57,914 bases of DNA from assembly GCA_905233345.1 (NCBI GenBank), contig CAJODQ010000009.1:1-57914 (forward strand). Reading direction: 5' to 3'. This document shows, piece by piece, positions 7,114 through 15,675 of the stretch. The notes below the pieces were generated by a model that had not been told where the DNA came from, did not search any database, and saw nothing but the letters and a program-made list of their open reading frames with translations. The translations under genes and the position numbers were made by a program. The DNA comes from an uncultured Bacteroidales bacterium. Its GTDB lineage: Bacteria; Bacteroidota; Bacteroidia; Bacteroidales; UBA932. The first letter of the stretch is position 1. The number at the start of each line of letters is the position of its first letter.

Positions 7114-8228
7114 AGCTCTTTCATGTAACTGCGGCGGCGCTGGAACTCATGTGTCTCCAGGATACCGTCGAAAACCGACAATACCTTGAGGTTGGTCTCC
7201 AACTGCGGATTGGTCAGCATGCGGGTGACGCCGTACTTGCGGCAGCCGTCGAGGAGATATTTGAAAATCAGCAGGCTGGCTCCTTTGCCCTGGTATTGTG
7301 GCAAAGCGCCGATCATCAGCGCCTCGATGGTGTCGGTTTTGCGCAAAGCCCGCAGGATGTGGATGAAACCGAAGGGAAAAAGCCGTCCCTTCGCCTTCTG
7401 GAAGGCACGGGAGAGGGTAGGGACGCAGAAGCCGAAACCGGCCACCTGGTCGTCCGCATCGACGATCACGGCCACGAAATCCTTGTTCAGGATGGGCAGA
7501 TAGACATTCAGGTAGGTCTCGATCTGCTTGTCGGTGAGCGGAGAGTATTCGTACAGCTCCGCAAAGGCGGTATTGATGAGATGAAACAGGTCCATGCCGT
7601 ATTTCTTGCCCATTTCTTTCATCGACATGCCCGTGACGGCATGAAGGCCGAAACGCTGCTCAATGACGGGCGCATACTGCATCTGTGGAACTTCTTCGGC
7701 GGGAATGTCCACGATCTTCTGGATCCAGTCTGCATCTTTCACGAAGCCCAGATCTTCCAGCCGCGTGGCATAATAGGGGTAATTGTAGATGACCGTGAAA
7801 GGCGCAAGATAATCGAATCCTTCGATCATGAGGCCTTCCTTATCCATGTCCGAGAAGCCAAGCGGTCCCTTGATCCTGACGCAGCCCCGGGCCTTTCCCC
7901 AGTTGGATACGGCCTGGATCAGCGCCCGGACGACTTCGGCGTCGTCTATGAAGTCTATCCAGCCGAAGCGCACCACTTCCTCTTTCCAGCGCTCGTTGGC
8001 CTTGTGGTTGATGATGGCGGCGACGCGACCCACGATCCGATTGTCGCGGTAAGCCAGATAAAGTTCCCGCTCACAGAAATCGAGTGCGGCATTCTTGTCG
8101 CCCAAAGCGTCGAATTCGTCGCTGTGCAGGGGCGGGACATAATTGGGGTCGTCCTTGTAGAGATGCTCCGGAAACGTGATGAATCTGCGCAAATCACGCC
8201 GGTTCCTGACGGTTCTGACAGTAACCAT
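7110..8228 (-). CDS. GNAT-fold acetyltransferase-like protein
   Basis: 372 residues. An N-terminal region (LRRFITFPEHLYKDDPNYVPPLHSD) typical of a conserved Bacteroidetes GNAT family is followed by two GNAT-like halves. The C-terminal half contains the acetyl-CoA loop-like QYQGKGASLLIFKYLL. The substrate is unknown. The gene is first in a two-gene operon with the hemerythrin regulator (4-base overlap) and divergent from the acyl carrier protein gene. A minus-strand -7 box TAAATTTG (complement of 8255-8262) precedes it. Confidence 0.75.
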   Translation of the reverse strand: MVTVRTVRNRRDLRRFITFPEHLYKDDPNYVPPLHSDEFDALGDKNAALDFCERELYLAYRDNRIVGRVAAIINHKANERWKEEVVRFGWIDFIDDAEVVRALIQAVSNWGKARGCVRIKGPLGFSDMDKEGLMIEGFDYLAPFTVIYNYPYYATRLEDLGFVKDADWIQKIVDIPAEEVPQMQYAPVIEQRFGLHAVTGMSMKEMGKKYGMDLFHLINTAFAELYEYSPLTDKQIETYLNVYLPILNKDFVAVIVDADDQVAGFGFCVPTLSRAFQKAKGRLFPFGFIHILRALRKTDTIEALMIGALPQYQGKGASLLIFKYLLDGCRKYGVTRMLTNPQLETNLKVLSVFDGILETHEFQRRRSYMKEL

Positions 8229-8250
8229 AATGTTTGGTTTAGGCTTTCGT

Positions 8251-8282
8251 TTTGCAAATTTAACAAATAGTCGTTAAATTTG
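8251..8282 (+). promoter_or_regulatory. Promoter of the acyl carrier protein / ligase operon
   Basis: TTTG (8251-8254), 20-base spacer, TAAATTTG (8275-8282). It places the transcription start at or after about 8288, which excludes the Met at 8287 and supports translation from 8311. Confidence 0.55.
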
Positions 8283-8310
8283 AAATTTGATAAACCAACC
8301 TGAACCAACC

Positions 8311-8553
8311 ATGACAAGAGAAATCGTCTTTGAGGGGCTCAAGGAGATCCTCGCGAATGTAAAGCCCAAACTCGACCAGACCGATATTAGTTTTGACAGC
8401 AAACTGCTCGGCGACCTGGGCATCGACTCGCTTTCGATGCTGCTGCTCTCGCTGGCGGCGGAAACCAAATTCAACATGCGTTTCGCTGCCGATACGACTT
8501 TTGACACGGTCGGTGACGTGTGCGACTATATCGTCCGGGCCACGAATCAGTAA
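8311..8553 (+). CDS. Acyl carrier protein
   Basis: 80 residues starting MTREIVFEGLKEIL. The phosphopantetheine attachment motif GDLGIDSLSML is present, with Ser of DSL as the attachment site. It is not the housekeeping fatty-acid AcpP by context: it is followed after 21 bases by an acyl-activating enzyme that probably loads it. The start at 8311 (context ACCATG) is preferred over 8287 because of the promoter position. Confidence 0.9.
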   Translation: MTREIVFEGLKEILANVKPKLDQTDISFDSKLLGDLGIDSLSMLLLSLAAETKFNMRFAADTTFDTVGDVCDYIVRATNQ

Positions 8554-8574
8554 TCACTTTATGAATCTTTCCAT

Positions 8575-10071
8575 ATGACTAACCACGACTATTTCTACAC
8601 CATGGTCGCTGCTGAGGACATGCAGCGTCTCCATTATATTCCGACCGTTTCTGAATTCGTCGACTGGATGGCCGCCGAATATGCCGACCTGCCGGCTCTT
8701 TCCGACCTGACCCAGACGCTGACCTACAAAGAGATGTGCGGGCGCATCGCCCGCCGCCGCGCCTTCATAGATGGCCTTGGGCTGCCGAAGGGTGCCCACA
8801 TCGCTGTCTTCGACCGCAACAGCCAGGACGCCATCGAGCTCTTCCTGGCCATCACCAGTGCCGGCTATGTGGCCATGATGTTCCCCTCGGCTCTGCCGGA
8901 ACAGGCCGTCATCGGCTGCTGCATGAAGTTCGACATCGCCGCCCTCTTTGTGCGCGACGAATTCGCGCCGCTGTGCACCAAGCTGCAGGGTGTAAAGGTC
9001 GTCCCGGCCTCCAGTATCGCCGAGACCCCGGCTCCCGTTGCCAAGGTCGATCCGGATAGCCCCGCCGCCATCTTCTTCACCGGCGGCACCACTGGTGCCC
9101 CGAAAGGCGCCGTGCTGAGCCACCGTGCCCTGATGCGCGGCTGCTTCAACGCCATCTTCAAACCCGGCCGCGTCATCGGCGTGCACCGCTACATCGCGCT
9201 GCTGCCGCTGAGCCACGTCTTCGGCCTGATTGCCGGCACCATGGGCTGCTTCTATACCGGCAACCTCATGCACACCTGCGAGGACATGAAAGCCACCATC
9301 GGCAAGCTCCCTGTGATCAAGCCCACGATCCTGATCATCGTTCCGGGTATCTGCGACATCCTGGCCGGCCTTTGCAAGATGTACGGCCCGCAGTTCCTGG
9401 GTGGTCAGCTTCGCATGATCATCAGCGGTGCTGCCAACGTCCCGCCGCGTCTGGTGGATATTTTCACGAAACTGGGTGTCGAGTTCTGCTTCGGCTATGG
9501 CCTGACGGAAAGCGCGAACCTGACTTCCGCCAATGCGGATGCGCTCACGAAACCCACTTCCATCGGCCGTGTCTATCCTGAGCAGGAGGCCAAAATCGTG
9601 GACGGCGAGCTCTGGATCAAGGGCGACAACATCTTCTCGGGCTACTACAAGGATCCGGAGAACACCAAGGCAGCTTTCAGCGAGGACGGCTGGTTCCGCA
9701 CAGGCGACCTGGTGCGCATGGACGAGGAAGGTTTCCTCTACATCGTGGGTCGCATCAAGAATCTCATTATCCTGGCCAACGGGGAAAATGTAAGCCCCGA
9801 GTCGCTTGAGGAACCGTTCTACGCGGATGCCTGCGTGCGTGACGCCATGGTGACGGAAGTGGAGATGAACGGAGAGAAGGTGATCGGCATTGAGATCCTG
9901 CCGCAGATGCCTGCTTTCGAAGGGAAGCCGTGGGAGGAAGTGGAGCAGTACATGAACGCGCTGGTCGAAAAGATCAACGCGAAGTTGCCGACCACGCATC
10001 GCATCATGAAGGTGACGGTCCGCAAAGAAGACTTCAAGCGTACCGGCAGCATGAAGGTAGCCCGCGTTTAA
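8575..10071 (+). CDS. AMP-dependent acyl-activating enzyme (acyl-ACP or acyl-CoA ligase)
   Basis: 498 residues of the ANL superfamily. The adenylate-forming core motif FFTGGTTGAPKGAVLSH lies near residue 165. It is followed by FGYGLTESAN, GWFRTGDLVR, and the hinge GRIKNLIILANGENVSPESLE. The C-terminal catalytic lysine region is RTGSMKVARV. The enzyme activates a carboxylic acid as acyl-AMP and transfers it to CoA or to a carrier protein. The adjacent acyl carrier protein gene argues for acyl-ACP synthetase activity. The acyl substrate is not readable. No thioesterase, KS or NRPS module is nearby. Confidence 0.88.
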   Translation: MTNHDYFYTMVAAEDMQRLHYIPTVSEFVDWMAAEYADLPALSDLTQTLTYKEMCGRIARRRAFIDGLGLPKGAHIAVFDRNSQDAIELFLAITSAGYVAMMFPSALPEQAVIGCCMKFDIAALFVRDEFAPLCTKLQGVKVVPASSIAETPAPVAKVDPDSPAAIFFTGGTTGAPKGAVLSHRALMRGCFNAIFKPGRVIGVHRYIALLPLSHVFGLIAGTMGCFYTGNLMHTCEDMKATIGKLPVIKPTILIIVPGICDILAGLCKMYGPQFLGGQLRMIISGAANVPPRLVDIFTKLGVEFCFGYGLTESANLTSANADALTKPTSIGRVYPEQEAKIVDGELWIKGDNIFSGYYKDPENTKAAFSEDGWFRTGDLVRMDEEGFLYIVGRIKNLIILANGENVSPESLEEPFYADACVRDAMVTEVEMNGEKVIGIEILPQMPAFEGKPWEEVEQYMNALVEKINAKLPTTHRIMKVTVRKEDFKRTGSMKVARV

Positions 10072-10147
10072 TCGCTCCGTTTTGCTCTGGTATTCGTCTC
10101 GCTCCCGAAAAAAGGTCGCTTCACCGAATACCACCCGCAAAAACTAC

Positions 10148-10177
10148 GCTTGCGTGCCCAGAGCGCCCAGCGCAAGC
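10148..10177. terminator. Possible hairpin terminator between convergent genes
   Basis: GCTTGCG (10148-10154) pairs with CGCAAGC (10171-10177) across a 16-base loop, between the ligase stop (10071) and the atoE-like stop. There is no clean U-tract, so this is a weak call. The surrounding 105 bases show nothing else. Confidence 0.25.
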
Positions 10178-11526
10178 TACGCCCAAAGCAATAGCCCTGC
10201 GCAGATGATCGCGCCGGAGACGAACAGGTCGATCAGGCAGTAGCCCATGATGTCCTTGGCGTTGAGTTTCGCGATGGCCAGGGCGGGGATGGCCCAGAAA
10301 GGCTGGATCAAGTTGGTCCACGCATCGCCCCAGGCGATGGCCATGCCCGTCAATCCCGGGTCTACGCCGAGGTCAGCGCCGGCTGTGAACATGATGGGCG
10401 CCTGGATGGCCCAGTGGCCGCCGCCGGAGGGCACGAACATGTTGAGAATCGCCGCGCAGAGGAAAGTGAAGAGGGGATAGGACTTCGGCGTCGAGACGCT
10501 GATGCATGCGTCGCTGATTACCGTGCCCAGGCAGATGCCGGAAGCGCCCACACCCATGATGATGCCCATGATGCCCGCGTAGAAGGGGAACTGCAGGATG
10601 ATGCCGGCGGCACCCGTGGCGGCTTTCGTAAAAGCGCCCACGTAGGCTTGCGGGGTCTTGTGCAGGATGACGCCCAGAAACAGGAAAATGAGAATGACCG
10701 TATTGAGGTCGAGCGAGCCGCCCCGGAAAAAGAGCTTGATGACCACATAGGAGAGGCCCAGCAGGGAGATGAGCCCGCTCAGGAGCCAGCTGCTCTCCAT
10801 CTTTTCGGCCGGGGTTTCGGGCTGTTTGGCGGGCGGCACGGGATCATCCTGCAGCAGCAGGGGATCGACCATGAGCACCTGGTTGCCCTTGGGGTGCATG
10901 AGCGTATTGACCACCACAAGTGCCACAATGACCAGCGTCACCATGATGAGATTGTGCGGATCGAGGATGGTCTGCGAAATGGGGATGGGGTTTGTCAGCG
11001 CGCCGCGGGTGATTTCAGCCAGGCCGTTTCCCGGCGTGGCCATGGTCAGGGGAATGGAGCCCGAAATACCCGCGTGCCACACCACGAAGCCGCTGTACGC
11101 CGAGGCGATGAGCAGGCGGTAGTCCACGCCGCGCAGTTTTTTCGCAATCTCCCGGGCGAAAATGGCACCCACGATCAGGCCGAAGCCCCAGTTGAGCCAG
11201 CAGGCCACGGCCGAGACGCCGGTCACCAGTGCAATGGCGCCCGCGGGGGTCTTGGGCAGGGAGGCCAGGGCACTAATCCCCTTTTTTATAGAAGGTGCTG
11301 CCGCCAGCGTGGAGCCACACACCAGCACGAGGGCCATCTGCATGGCAAAGGCCAGCAGCGACCAGACACCGCCGCCCCAGTGTTCGACCACTTCGACCGG
11401 GGCCTGGTGACAGACCAGCATGGCGATCACGAAGGCCAGGAGGGTCAGGATGATGGCGAAAATAAATGGCTCAGGCAGATAGCGTTGGACGAGCTTGACG
11501 CAGCCGCGGATGATTTTCTGGAACAT
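10177..11526 (-). CDS. atoE: AtoE-family short-chain fatty acid transporter
   Basis: 449 residues with about 11-12 membrane helices, from MFQKIIRGCVKLVQRYLPEPF. The AtoE/TIGR00366 pattern is clear (GGGVWSLLAFAMQMALVLV, SAVACWLNWGFGLIVGA, FVPSGGGHWAIQAPI, AWGDAWTNLIQPFWAIP). The family takes up short-chain fatty acids such as acetoacetate or butyrate. The open frame continues to 11547, but a minus-strand -7 box TAACTTTG (complement of 11545-11552) overlaps it, so 11526 is the start. Transcribed alone. Confidence 0.9.
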   Translation of the reverse strand: MFQKIIRGCVKLVQRYLPEPFIFAIILTLLAFVIAMLVCHQAPVEVVEHWGGGVWSLLAFAMQMALVLVCGSTLAAAPSIKKGISALASLPKTPAGAIALVTGVSAVACWLNWGFGLIVGAIFAREIAKKLRGVDYRLLIASAYSGFVVWHAGISGSIPLTMATPGNGLAEITRGALTNPIPISQTILDPHNLIMVTLVIVALVVVNTLMHPKGNQVLMVDPLLLQDDPVPPAKQPETPAEKMESSWLLSGLISLLGLSYVVIKLFFRGGSLDLNTVILIFLFLGVILHKTPQAYVGAFTKAATGAAGIILQFPFYAGIMGIIMGVGASGICLGTVISDACISVSTPKSYPLFTFLCAAILNMFVPSGGGHWAIQAPIMFTAGADLGVDPGLTGMAIAWGDAWTNLIQPFWAIPALAIAKLNAKDIMGYCLIDLFVSGAIICAGLLLWA

Positions 11527-11544
11527 TGCGTGAAAATTGGTACA

Positions 11545-11571
11545 CAAAGTTACTTTATTTTTCTATCTTTG
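11545..11571. promoter_or_regulatory. Divergent promoter boxes: atoE-like gene (-) and outer-membrane/pot operon (+)
   Basis: Minus strand TAACTTTG (complement of 11545-11552) and plus strand TATCTTTG (11564-11571), both TAnnTTTG. The plus-strand box lies 17 bases before the small ORF at 11589. The -33 elements are weak. Confidence 0.5.
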
Positions 11572-11588
11572 CGCCGTTAAACCGAACC

Positions 11589-11684
11589 ATGAAGAATTTT
11601 CTTTTTTCCAACGGCTATTCCAGCACTTTCGACCCGCTCGGTTCGGTGACGGGTCGCGGCCTCGTGCCGTTGGGAGCCCGTTAA
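11589..11684 (+). CDS. Small leader ORF (31 codons) before the outer-membrane/pot operon
   Basis: Starts MKNFLFSNGYSSTF in an ACCATG context, 17 bases after a -7 box, and ends GLVPLGAR, 22 bases before the next ATG. It is soluble with no signal peptide. It may be a regulatory leader peptide or a chance ORF. No homologue is known to me. Confidence 0.35.
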   Translation: MKNFLFSNGYSSTFDPLGSVTGRGLVPLGAR

Positions 11685-11706
11685 CACAAATAATACAAAT
11701 ACTCGA

Positions 11707-12696
11707 ATGAAAAGATTGTTTGTCTTGTTTGCCTTCCTCCTGCTTTCGTGTGCATTCCATGCACAAGACGTAAAAGCGCAGTCGGAGGGCACGTTGCTTA
11801 TTGTACCCCGCCTCGATGCGGAACCCGCCTATTATTTTGGTGACAAAGAATGGTCGTTCAATCTGGGCGCCACCTCGCTGTATACGGTCTTCGACGGAAA
11901 CCTGGGCGACTATTTCTCGTTCTCGTTCTCCAACCACTGGTTCGCCTATACGAATTCTTTCCAGGATACGAAGGACCTGTACCTGAACACCTGGCGGGCT
12001 GACGCGTTCAACTGGGTGGACTGGGCCAATGTCAGTGTACATTTCGGCAATTTCTCGATCACGGCAGGCAAGGATTACATCCATATGGGTACCTTTGAAA
12101 ACGATGCCTACGATTTCGATTCACACTGGCAGCTGAATTCCTCCCTTTGGAACAACTATCAGGTGTACCAGTGGGGAGGAAGCTTTGGATGGACCAGCAG
12201 TGACGAGTCAGGACACGTGCGCCTGCAGGTCACCACGGACCAGCTTCAGGAAAGACCGTTTGGCAGCCGGAACTGGAAGGACTATGCCTACAATCTTTTC
12301 GGCTATTATGGCAATGACGCCTTCAAGGTGATGGGATCGTTCATGCACTGCAGTATCGGCTTCCTTGGTTCGCTGGGCGTGGAAGGCTACCTCTCCGATG
12401 CGGTTACCCTCGGCGCTGACGGCTATATCTCCAAGAACTATGGTGGCGCTTCGCTCCGCGTCAACGCGCAGCTGGGCGAGCATGTCGACCTCTTCGTCAA
12501 AGGTGGCTTCGACAAAGGGAGTAATAGCCTGATCATCGACGGGACCCGCTTCTACTGCGGTACCGGCTTATACTGGTATCCGCTCCGGGACAACCGCGAC
12601 CTGCGCGTCCACGGCCTCTTTGCCTACGACGGCGGCGATAACGCCATCGATTTCAGCGCAGGTATCACGTATCAACTGAACCTTAAGATCTTCTGA
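11707..12696 (+). CDS. Outer-membrane beta-barrel-type protein heading the pot operon
   Basis: 329 residues. A signal peptide (MKRLFVLFAFLLLSCAFHAQ) is followed by alternating aromatic/polar strands (FSFSNHWFAYTNSF, SVHFGNFSITAGKDY, GYISKNYGGASLRVN) and a last strand ITYQLNLKIF ending in Phe, as expected for BAM-inserted barrels. No named family is recognised. Only 3 bases separate its stop from potA, and no terminator intervenes, so it is co-transcribed with the polyamine ABC genes. A role as a pore for the same solutes is an inference from position. Confidence 0.7.
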   Translation: MKRLFVLFAFLLLSCAFHAQDVKAQSEGTLLIVPRLDAEPAYYFGDKEWSFNLGATSLYTVFDGNLGDYFSFSFSNHWFAYTNSFQDTKDLYLNTWRADAFNWVDWANVSVHFGNFSITAGKDYIHMGTFENDAYDFDSHWQLNSSLWNNYQVYQWGGSFGWTSSDESGHVRLQVTTDQLQERPFGSRNWKDYAYNLFGYYGNDAFKVMGSFMHCSIGFLGSLGVEGYLSDAVTLGADGYISKNYGGASLRVNAQLGEHVDLFVKGGFDKGSNSLIIDGTRFYCGTGLYWYPLRDNRDLRVHGLFAYDGGDNAIDFSAGITYQLNLKIF

Positions 12697-12699
12697 TAA

Positions 12700-14097
12700 A
12701 TGGCCGTAAAAAACGACATCATCATCCGCCTGGACCACATCTCCAAGTCCTTCGGTGACAAGAAGGTCCTCGACGACATTTCGCTGACCGTGAAGCGCGG
12801 CGAGTTCGTGACCTTCCTCGGCCCTTCGGGCTGCGGCAAGACCACGACGCTCCGCTTGATCGCGGGCTTCGGCAAGCCCGATGCCGGCGAAGTCATCATG
12901 GAAGGCAAGGTCATCAACGACGTGCCGCCGTACCAGCGCAAACTCAACACGGTGTTTCAGCGCTATGCGCTCTTCCCGCACCTCGACGTGTACGACAACG
13001 TGGCCTTCGGCCTGAAGCTGCAGAAGGTCCCGGAAGCGGAGATCTCGAAGCGCGTGAAGAAAGTGCTCAAACTCGTGAGCATGTCGGACTACGAAGACCG
13101 CGATGTGGAGTCGCTCTCCGGCGGCCAGCAGCAGCGCGTGGCCATTGCCCGCGCCTTGATCAACCAGCCGCGCGTGCTGCTCCTCGACGAGCCGCTGGCG
13201 GCCCTCGACCTGAAGATGCGCAAGGACATGCAGATCGAGCTCAAAGAGATGCACAAGAAACTGGGTATCACCTTCATCTACGTGACCCACGACCAGGAGG
13301 AGGCCCTGACGCTTTCCGACACGATCGTGGTGATGAACGAGGGAAAGATCCAACAGATCGGAACACCGACTGACATCTACAATGAACCGGTGAACGCTTT
13401 TGTGGCGGATTTCATCGGCGAAAGCAATATCCTGAAAGGCAAGATGCTCCATGACCGCCGCGTGGCCTTCATCAAGCACGAATTCGATTGCGTGGACGAA
13501 GGCTTCGCCGACAACGAGAAGGTCGATGTGGTGGTCCGTCCCGAAGACATCTATTTCACCACCGATCCGGCCAAGTGCCAGTTCACGGCCAAGGTCAATT
13601 CCTGCACCTTCAAGGGTGTGCACTACGAGATGTGGGTCGATACAGACACGGGCTATGAGCTTATGATCCAGGACTATGACCCCTACGAAGTGGGCTCCGA
13701 AGTGATGCTCTACATCGATCCCGACGATATCCAGGTCATGAAGAAGGAACGCCTGGCCAATACCTACGCAGCCAAGGTGGTGGGCGAGGGGAGGGTGGAG
13801 TTCCTGGGCACCGAGTTTGCCTGCGACACCACTGGTTTTGCCGAGGGCGACGAGGTGACGGCGACCGTCCGTTTCGAGAAAGTGGATCTGCTCGACCACG
13901 AAGACGAGGCCGACACCACCGGCAACGTGGTCTTCATCCTCTACATGGGTGACCACTACCACCTGACGGTGAAGACCGAAAGCGGCGATAACATCTGGGT
14001 CGACACCAACGACATTTGGGACAAGGGCGATTTCGTGGGCATCAAGATCCTTCCGAAAGACATTCACCTTTCCAAAGTGGCTGCAGGCAATGAATAA
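12700..14097 (+). CDS. potA: Spermidine/putrescine ABC transporter ATPase PotA
   Basis: 465 residues, longer than typical PotA (about 370-380). Walker [10 protein letters not shown] near residue 44, signature LSGGQQQR, Walker [14 protein letters not shown]-loop [10 protein letters not shown]. After the nucleotide-binding domain the C-terminal 220 residues appear to hold two TOBE-like units rather than one, ending near YIDPDDIQV and again at [11 protein letters not shown]; this explains the extra length. It powers import across the inner membrane with PotB and PotC, whose genes follow (8-base overlap with potB). Confidence 0.93.
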   Translation: MAVKNDIIIRLDHISKSFGDKKVLDDISLTVKRGEFVTFLGPSGCGKTTTLRLIAGFGKPDAGEVIMEGKVINDVPPYQRKLNTVFQRYALFPHLDVYDNVAFGLKLQKVPEAEISKRVKKVLKLVSMSDYEDRDVESLSGGQQQRVAIARALINQPRVLLLDEPLAALDLKMRKDMQIELKEMHKKLGITFIYVTHDQEEALTLSDTIVVMNEGKIQQIGTPTDIYNEPVNAFVADFIGESNILKGKMLHDRRVAFIKHEFDCVDEGFADNEKVDVVVRPEDIYFTTDPAKCQFTAKVNSCTFKGVHYEMWVDTDTGYELMIQDYDPYEVGSEVMLYIDPDDIQVMKKERLANTYAAKVVGEGRVEFLGTEFACDTTGFAEGDEVTATVRFEKVDLLDHEDEADTTGNVVFILYMGDHYHLTVKTESGDNIWVDTNDIWDKGDFVGIKILPKDIHLSKVAAGNE

Positions 14098-14863
14098 ACG
14101 GTCGAGCTGGGCTTTGCCTTATTTCATCTTCCTGGTACTCTTCGTGGTACTGCCGCTCCTGCTGATCGTCATGTACGCGCTGCAGGACGGAAGCGGGCAT
14201 TTTACGCTCAGCAACATCACGAAGTTCTTTACCGACAAAGATGCGCTGAGCACTTTCGCCCTCTCCATTGAAGTGGCCATCGAAAACACGCTGCTCTGCA
14301 TCCTGATCGGCTATCCGGCTGCCTACATCCTGGCCGACAACAAGCTCAACAAGAGCGCTGTCACCGTGGTGCTCTTCATCCTGCCGATGTGGATCAACGC
14401 GCTGATGCGTACGCTGGCCACGGCGGAACTCTTCAACATGGCGGGCATTCCGCTGGGGAAGGGGACTCTGCTCTTCGGTATGTGCTACGACTACCTGCCG
14501 TTCATGATCTATCCCATCTACAATCAGCTCAAGAAGATGGACAAATCCTACGCCGAAGCGGCGCAGGACCTGGGCGCGACGCCCGGACAGGTGTTCCGCA
14601 AGGTCACGCTGCCGCTGTCGATGCCGGGTGTCATGAGCGGGGTGATGATGGTGTTCATGCCGACGGTCTCGACCTTCGCCATCTCGGAGTTCCTGACCAA
14701 CAACAAGATCAAGCTCTTCGGTACGATCATCCAGGAGAATATCAACAACTCGATGTGGAACTATGGTGCAGCACTTTCGCTCATCATGCTCATCATCATC
14801 GGCCTGACCACTTTCCTGCAGGGCGGGGAAGAGGCTGAAGAAACCAGCGGAGGACTCATCTGA
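14090..14863 (+). CDS. potB: Spermidine/putrescine ABC transporter permease PotB
   Basis: 257 residues with six membrane helices. The EAA loop that contacts the ATPase is [20 protein letters not shown]. It starts inside the end of potA (8-base overlap) and its stop shares one base with the potC start, so translation is coupled. Its length is near normal for PotB (about 275-285). It pairs with PotC to form the channel. Confidence 0.93.
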   Translation: MNKRSSWALPYFIFLVLFVVLPLLLIVMYALQDGSGHFTLSNITKFFTDKDALSTFALSIEVAIENTLLCILIGYPAAYILADNKLNKSAVTVVLFILPMWINALMRTLATAELFNMAGIPLGKGTLLFGMCYDYLPFMIYPIYNQLKKMDKSYAEAAQDLGATPGQVFRKVTLPLSMPGVMSGVMMVFMPTVSTFAISEFLTNNKIKLFGTIIQENINNSMWNYGAALSLIMLIIIGLTTFLQGGEEAEETSGGLI

Positions 14864-15675
14864 TGAACGCGAGAAAGTTTATTGCCAAGTCGTATCTGTG
14901 GTTCGTGCTGCTCATCCTGTACGCGCCCATCGCCTTCATCGTGATCTTCTCGTTCACCGAAGCCAAGTCGCTCGGTAACTGGACGGGATTCTCGCTGCAG
15001 CTATACAAGAATCTCTTCACCGGCAGCATGCAGAACGCTTCGGGACTGCTCTCCGCCGTGAAGAACACGCTGCTGATTGCCCTGGCCGCCTCCATCGTCG
15101 CCACCATGCTGGGCACGATCGCCGCCATCGGCATCTTCCACCTGCGCGGCCGCAAGCGGCGCACGATGACTTTCCTGAACAACATCCCGATGATCAACCC
15201 CGACATCATCACCGGTGTGTCGTTGTTCCTGCTGTTCGTGTTCCTGGGCATCTCGCAGGGTTACATGACCGTTATCCTGGCGCATATCACCTTCTGTACG
15301 CCGTACGTCGTGCTGAATGTGATGCCGAAGCTCCGCCAGATGAACCCCAACATCTATGAAGCCGCCCTCGACCTGGGGGCCACGCCCTCGCAGGCCCTGC
15401 GCAAGGTGCTCGTGCCCGCACTGCGGCCCGGCATGGTCTCGGGCTTCATTCTCTCGTTCACCATGAGCCTCGACGATTTCGCCGTGACCTTCTTTACTCG
15501 CGGCACCATCGGCCTCGATACGCTCTCGACCTATATCTATGCGGACGCACGCAAGGGCGGCCTGACGCCCGAGCTGAAACCGCTCATGAGCATCATCTTC
15601 CTGATCATCCTGGTCGTGCTGCTCGTCATTAATATCCGTCAATCCAAACAACAAGCTCTATTAGACAAGAAATGA
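14863..15675 (+). CDS. potC: Spermidine/putrescine ABC transporter permease PotC
   Basis: 270 residues with six membrane helices. EAA loop YEAALDLGATPSQALRKVLV. Typical PotC features: an N-terminal helix YLWFVLLILYAPIAFIVIFS and a conserved MSLDDFAVTFF segment near the end of the membrane domain. It overlaps potB by one base and potD by four (ATGA). Confidence 0.94.
   Translation: MNARKFIAKSYLWFVLLILYAPIAFIVIFSFTEAKSLGNWTGFSLQLYKNLFTGSMQNASGLLSAVKNTLLIALAASIVATMLGTIAAIGIFHLRGRKRRTMTFLNNIPMINPDIITGVSLFLLFVFLGISQGYMTVILAHITFCTPYVVLNVMPKLRQMNPNIYEAALDLGATPSQALRKVLVPALRPGMVSGFILSFTMSLDDFAVTFFTRGTIGLDTLSTYIYADARKGGLTPELKPLMSIIFLIILVVLLVINIRQSKQQALLDKK

Noticed and set aside
8287-8310. Earlier start of the acyl carrier protein
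   Set aside because: The predicted transcription start lies at about 8288, so the ATG at 8287 would not be in the mRNA.
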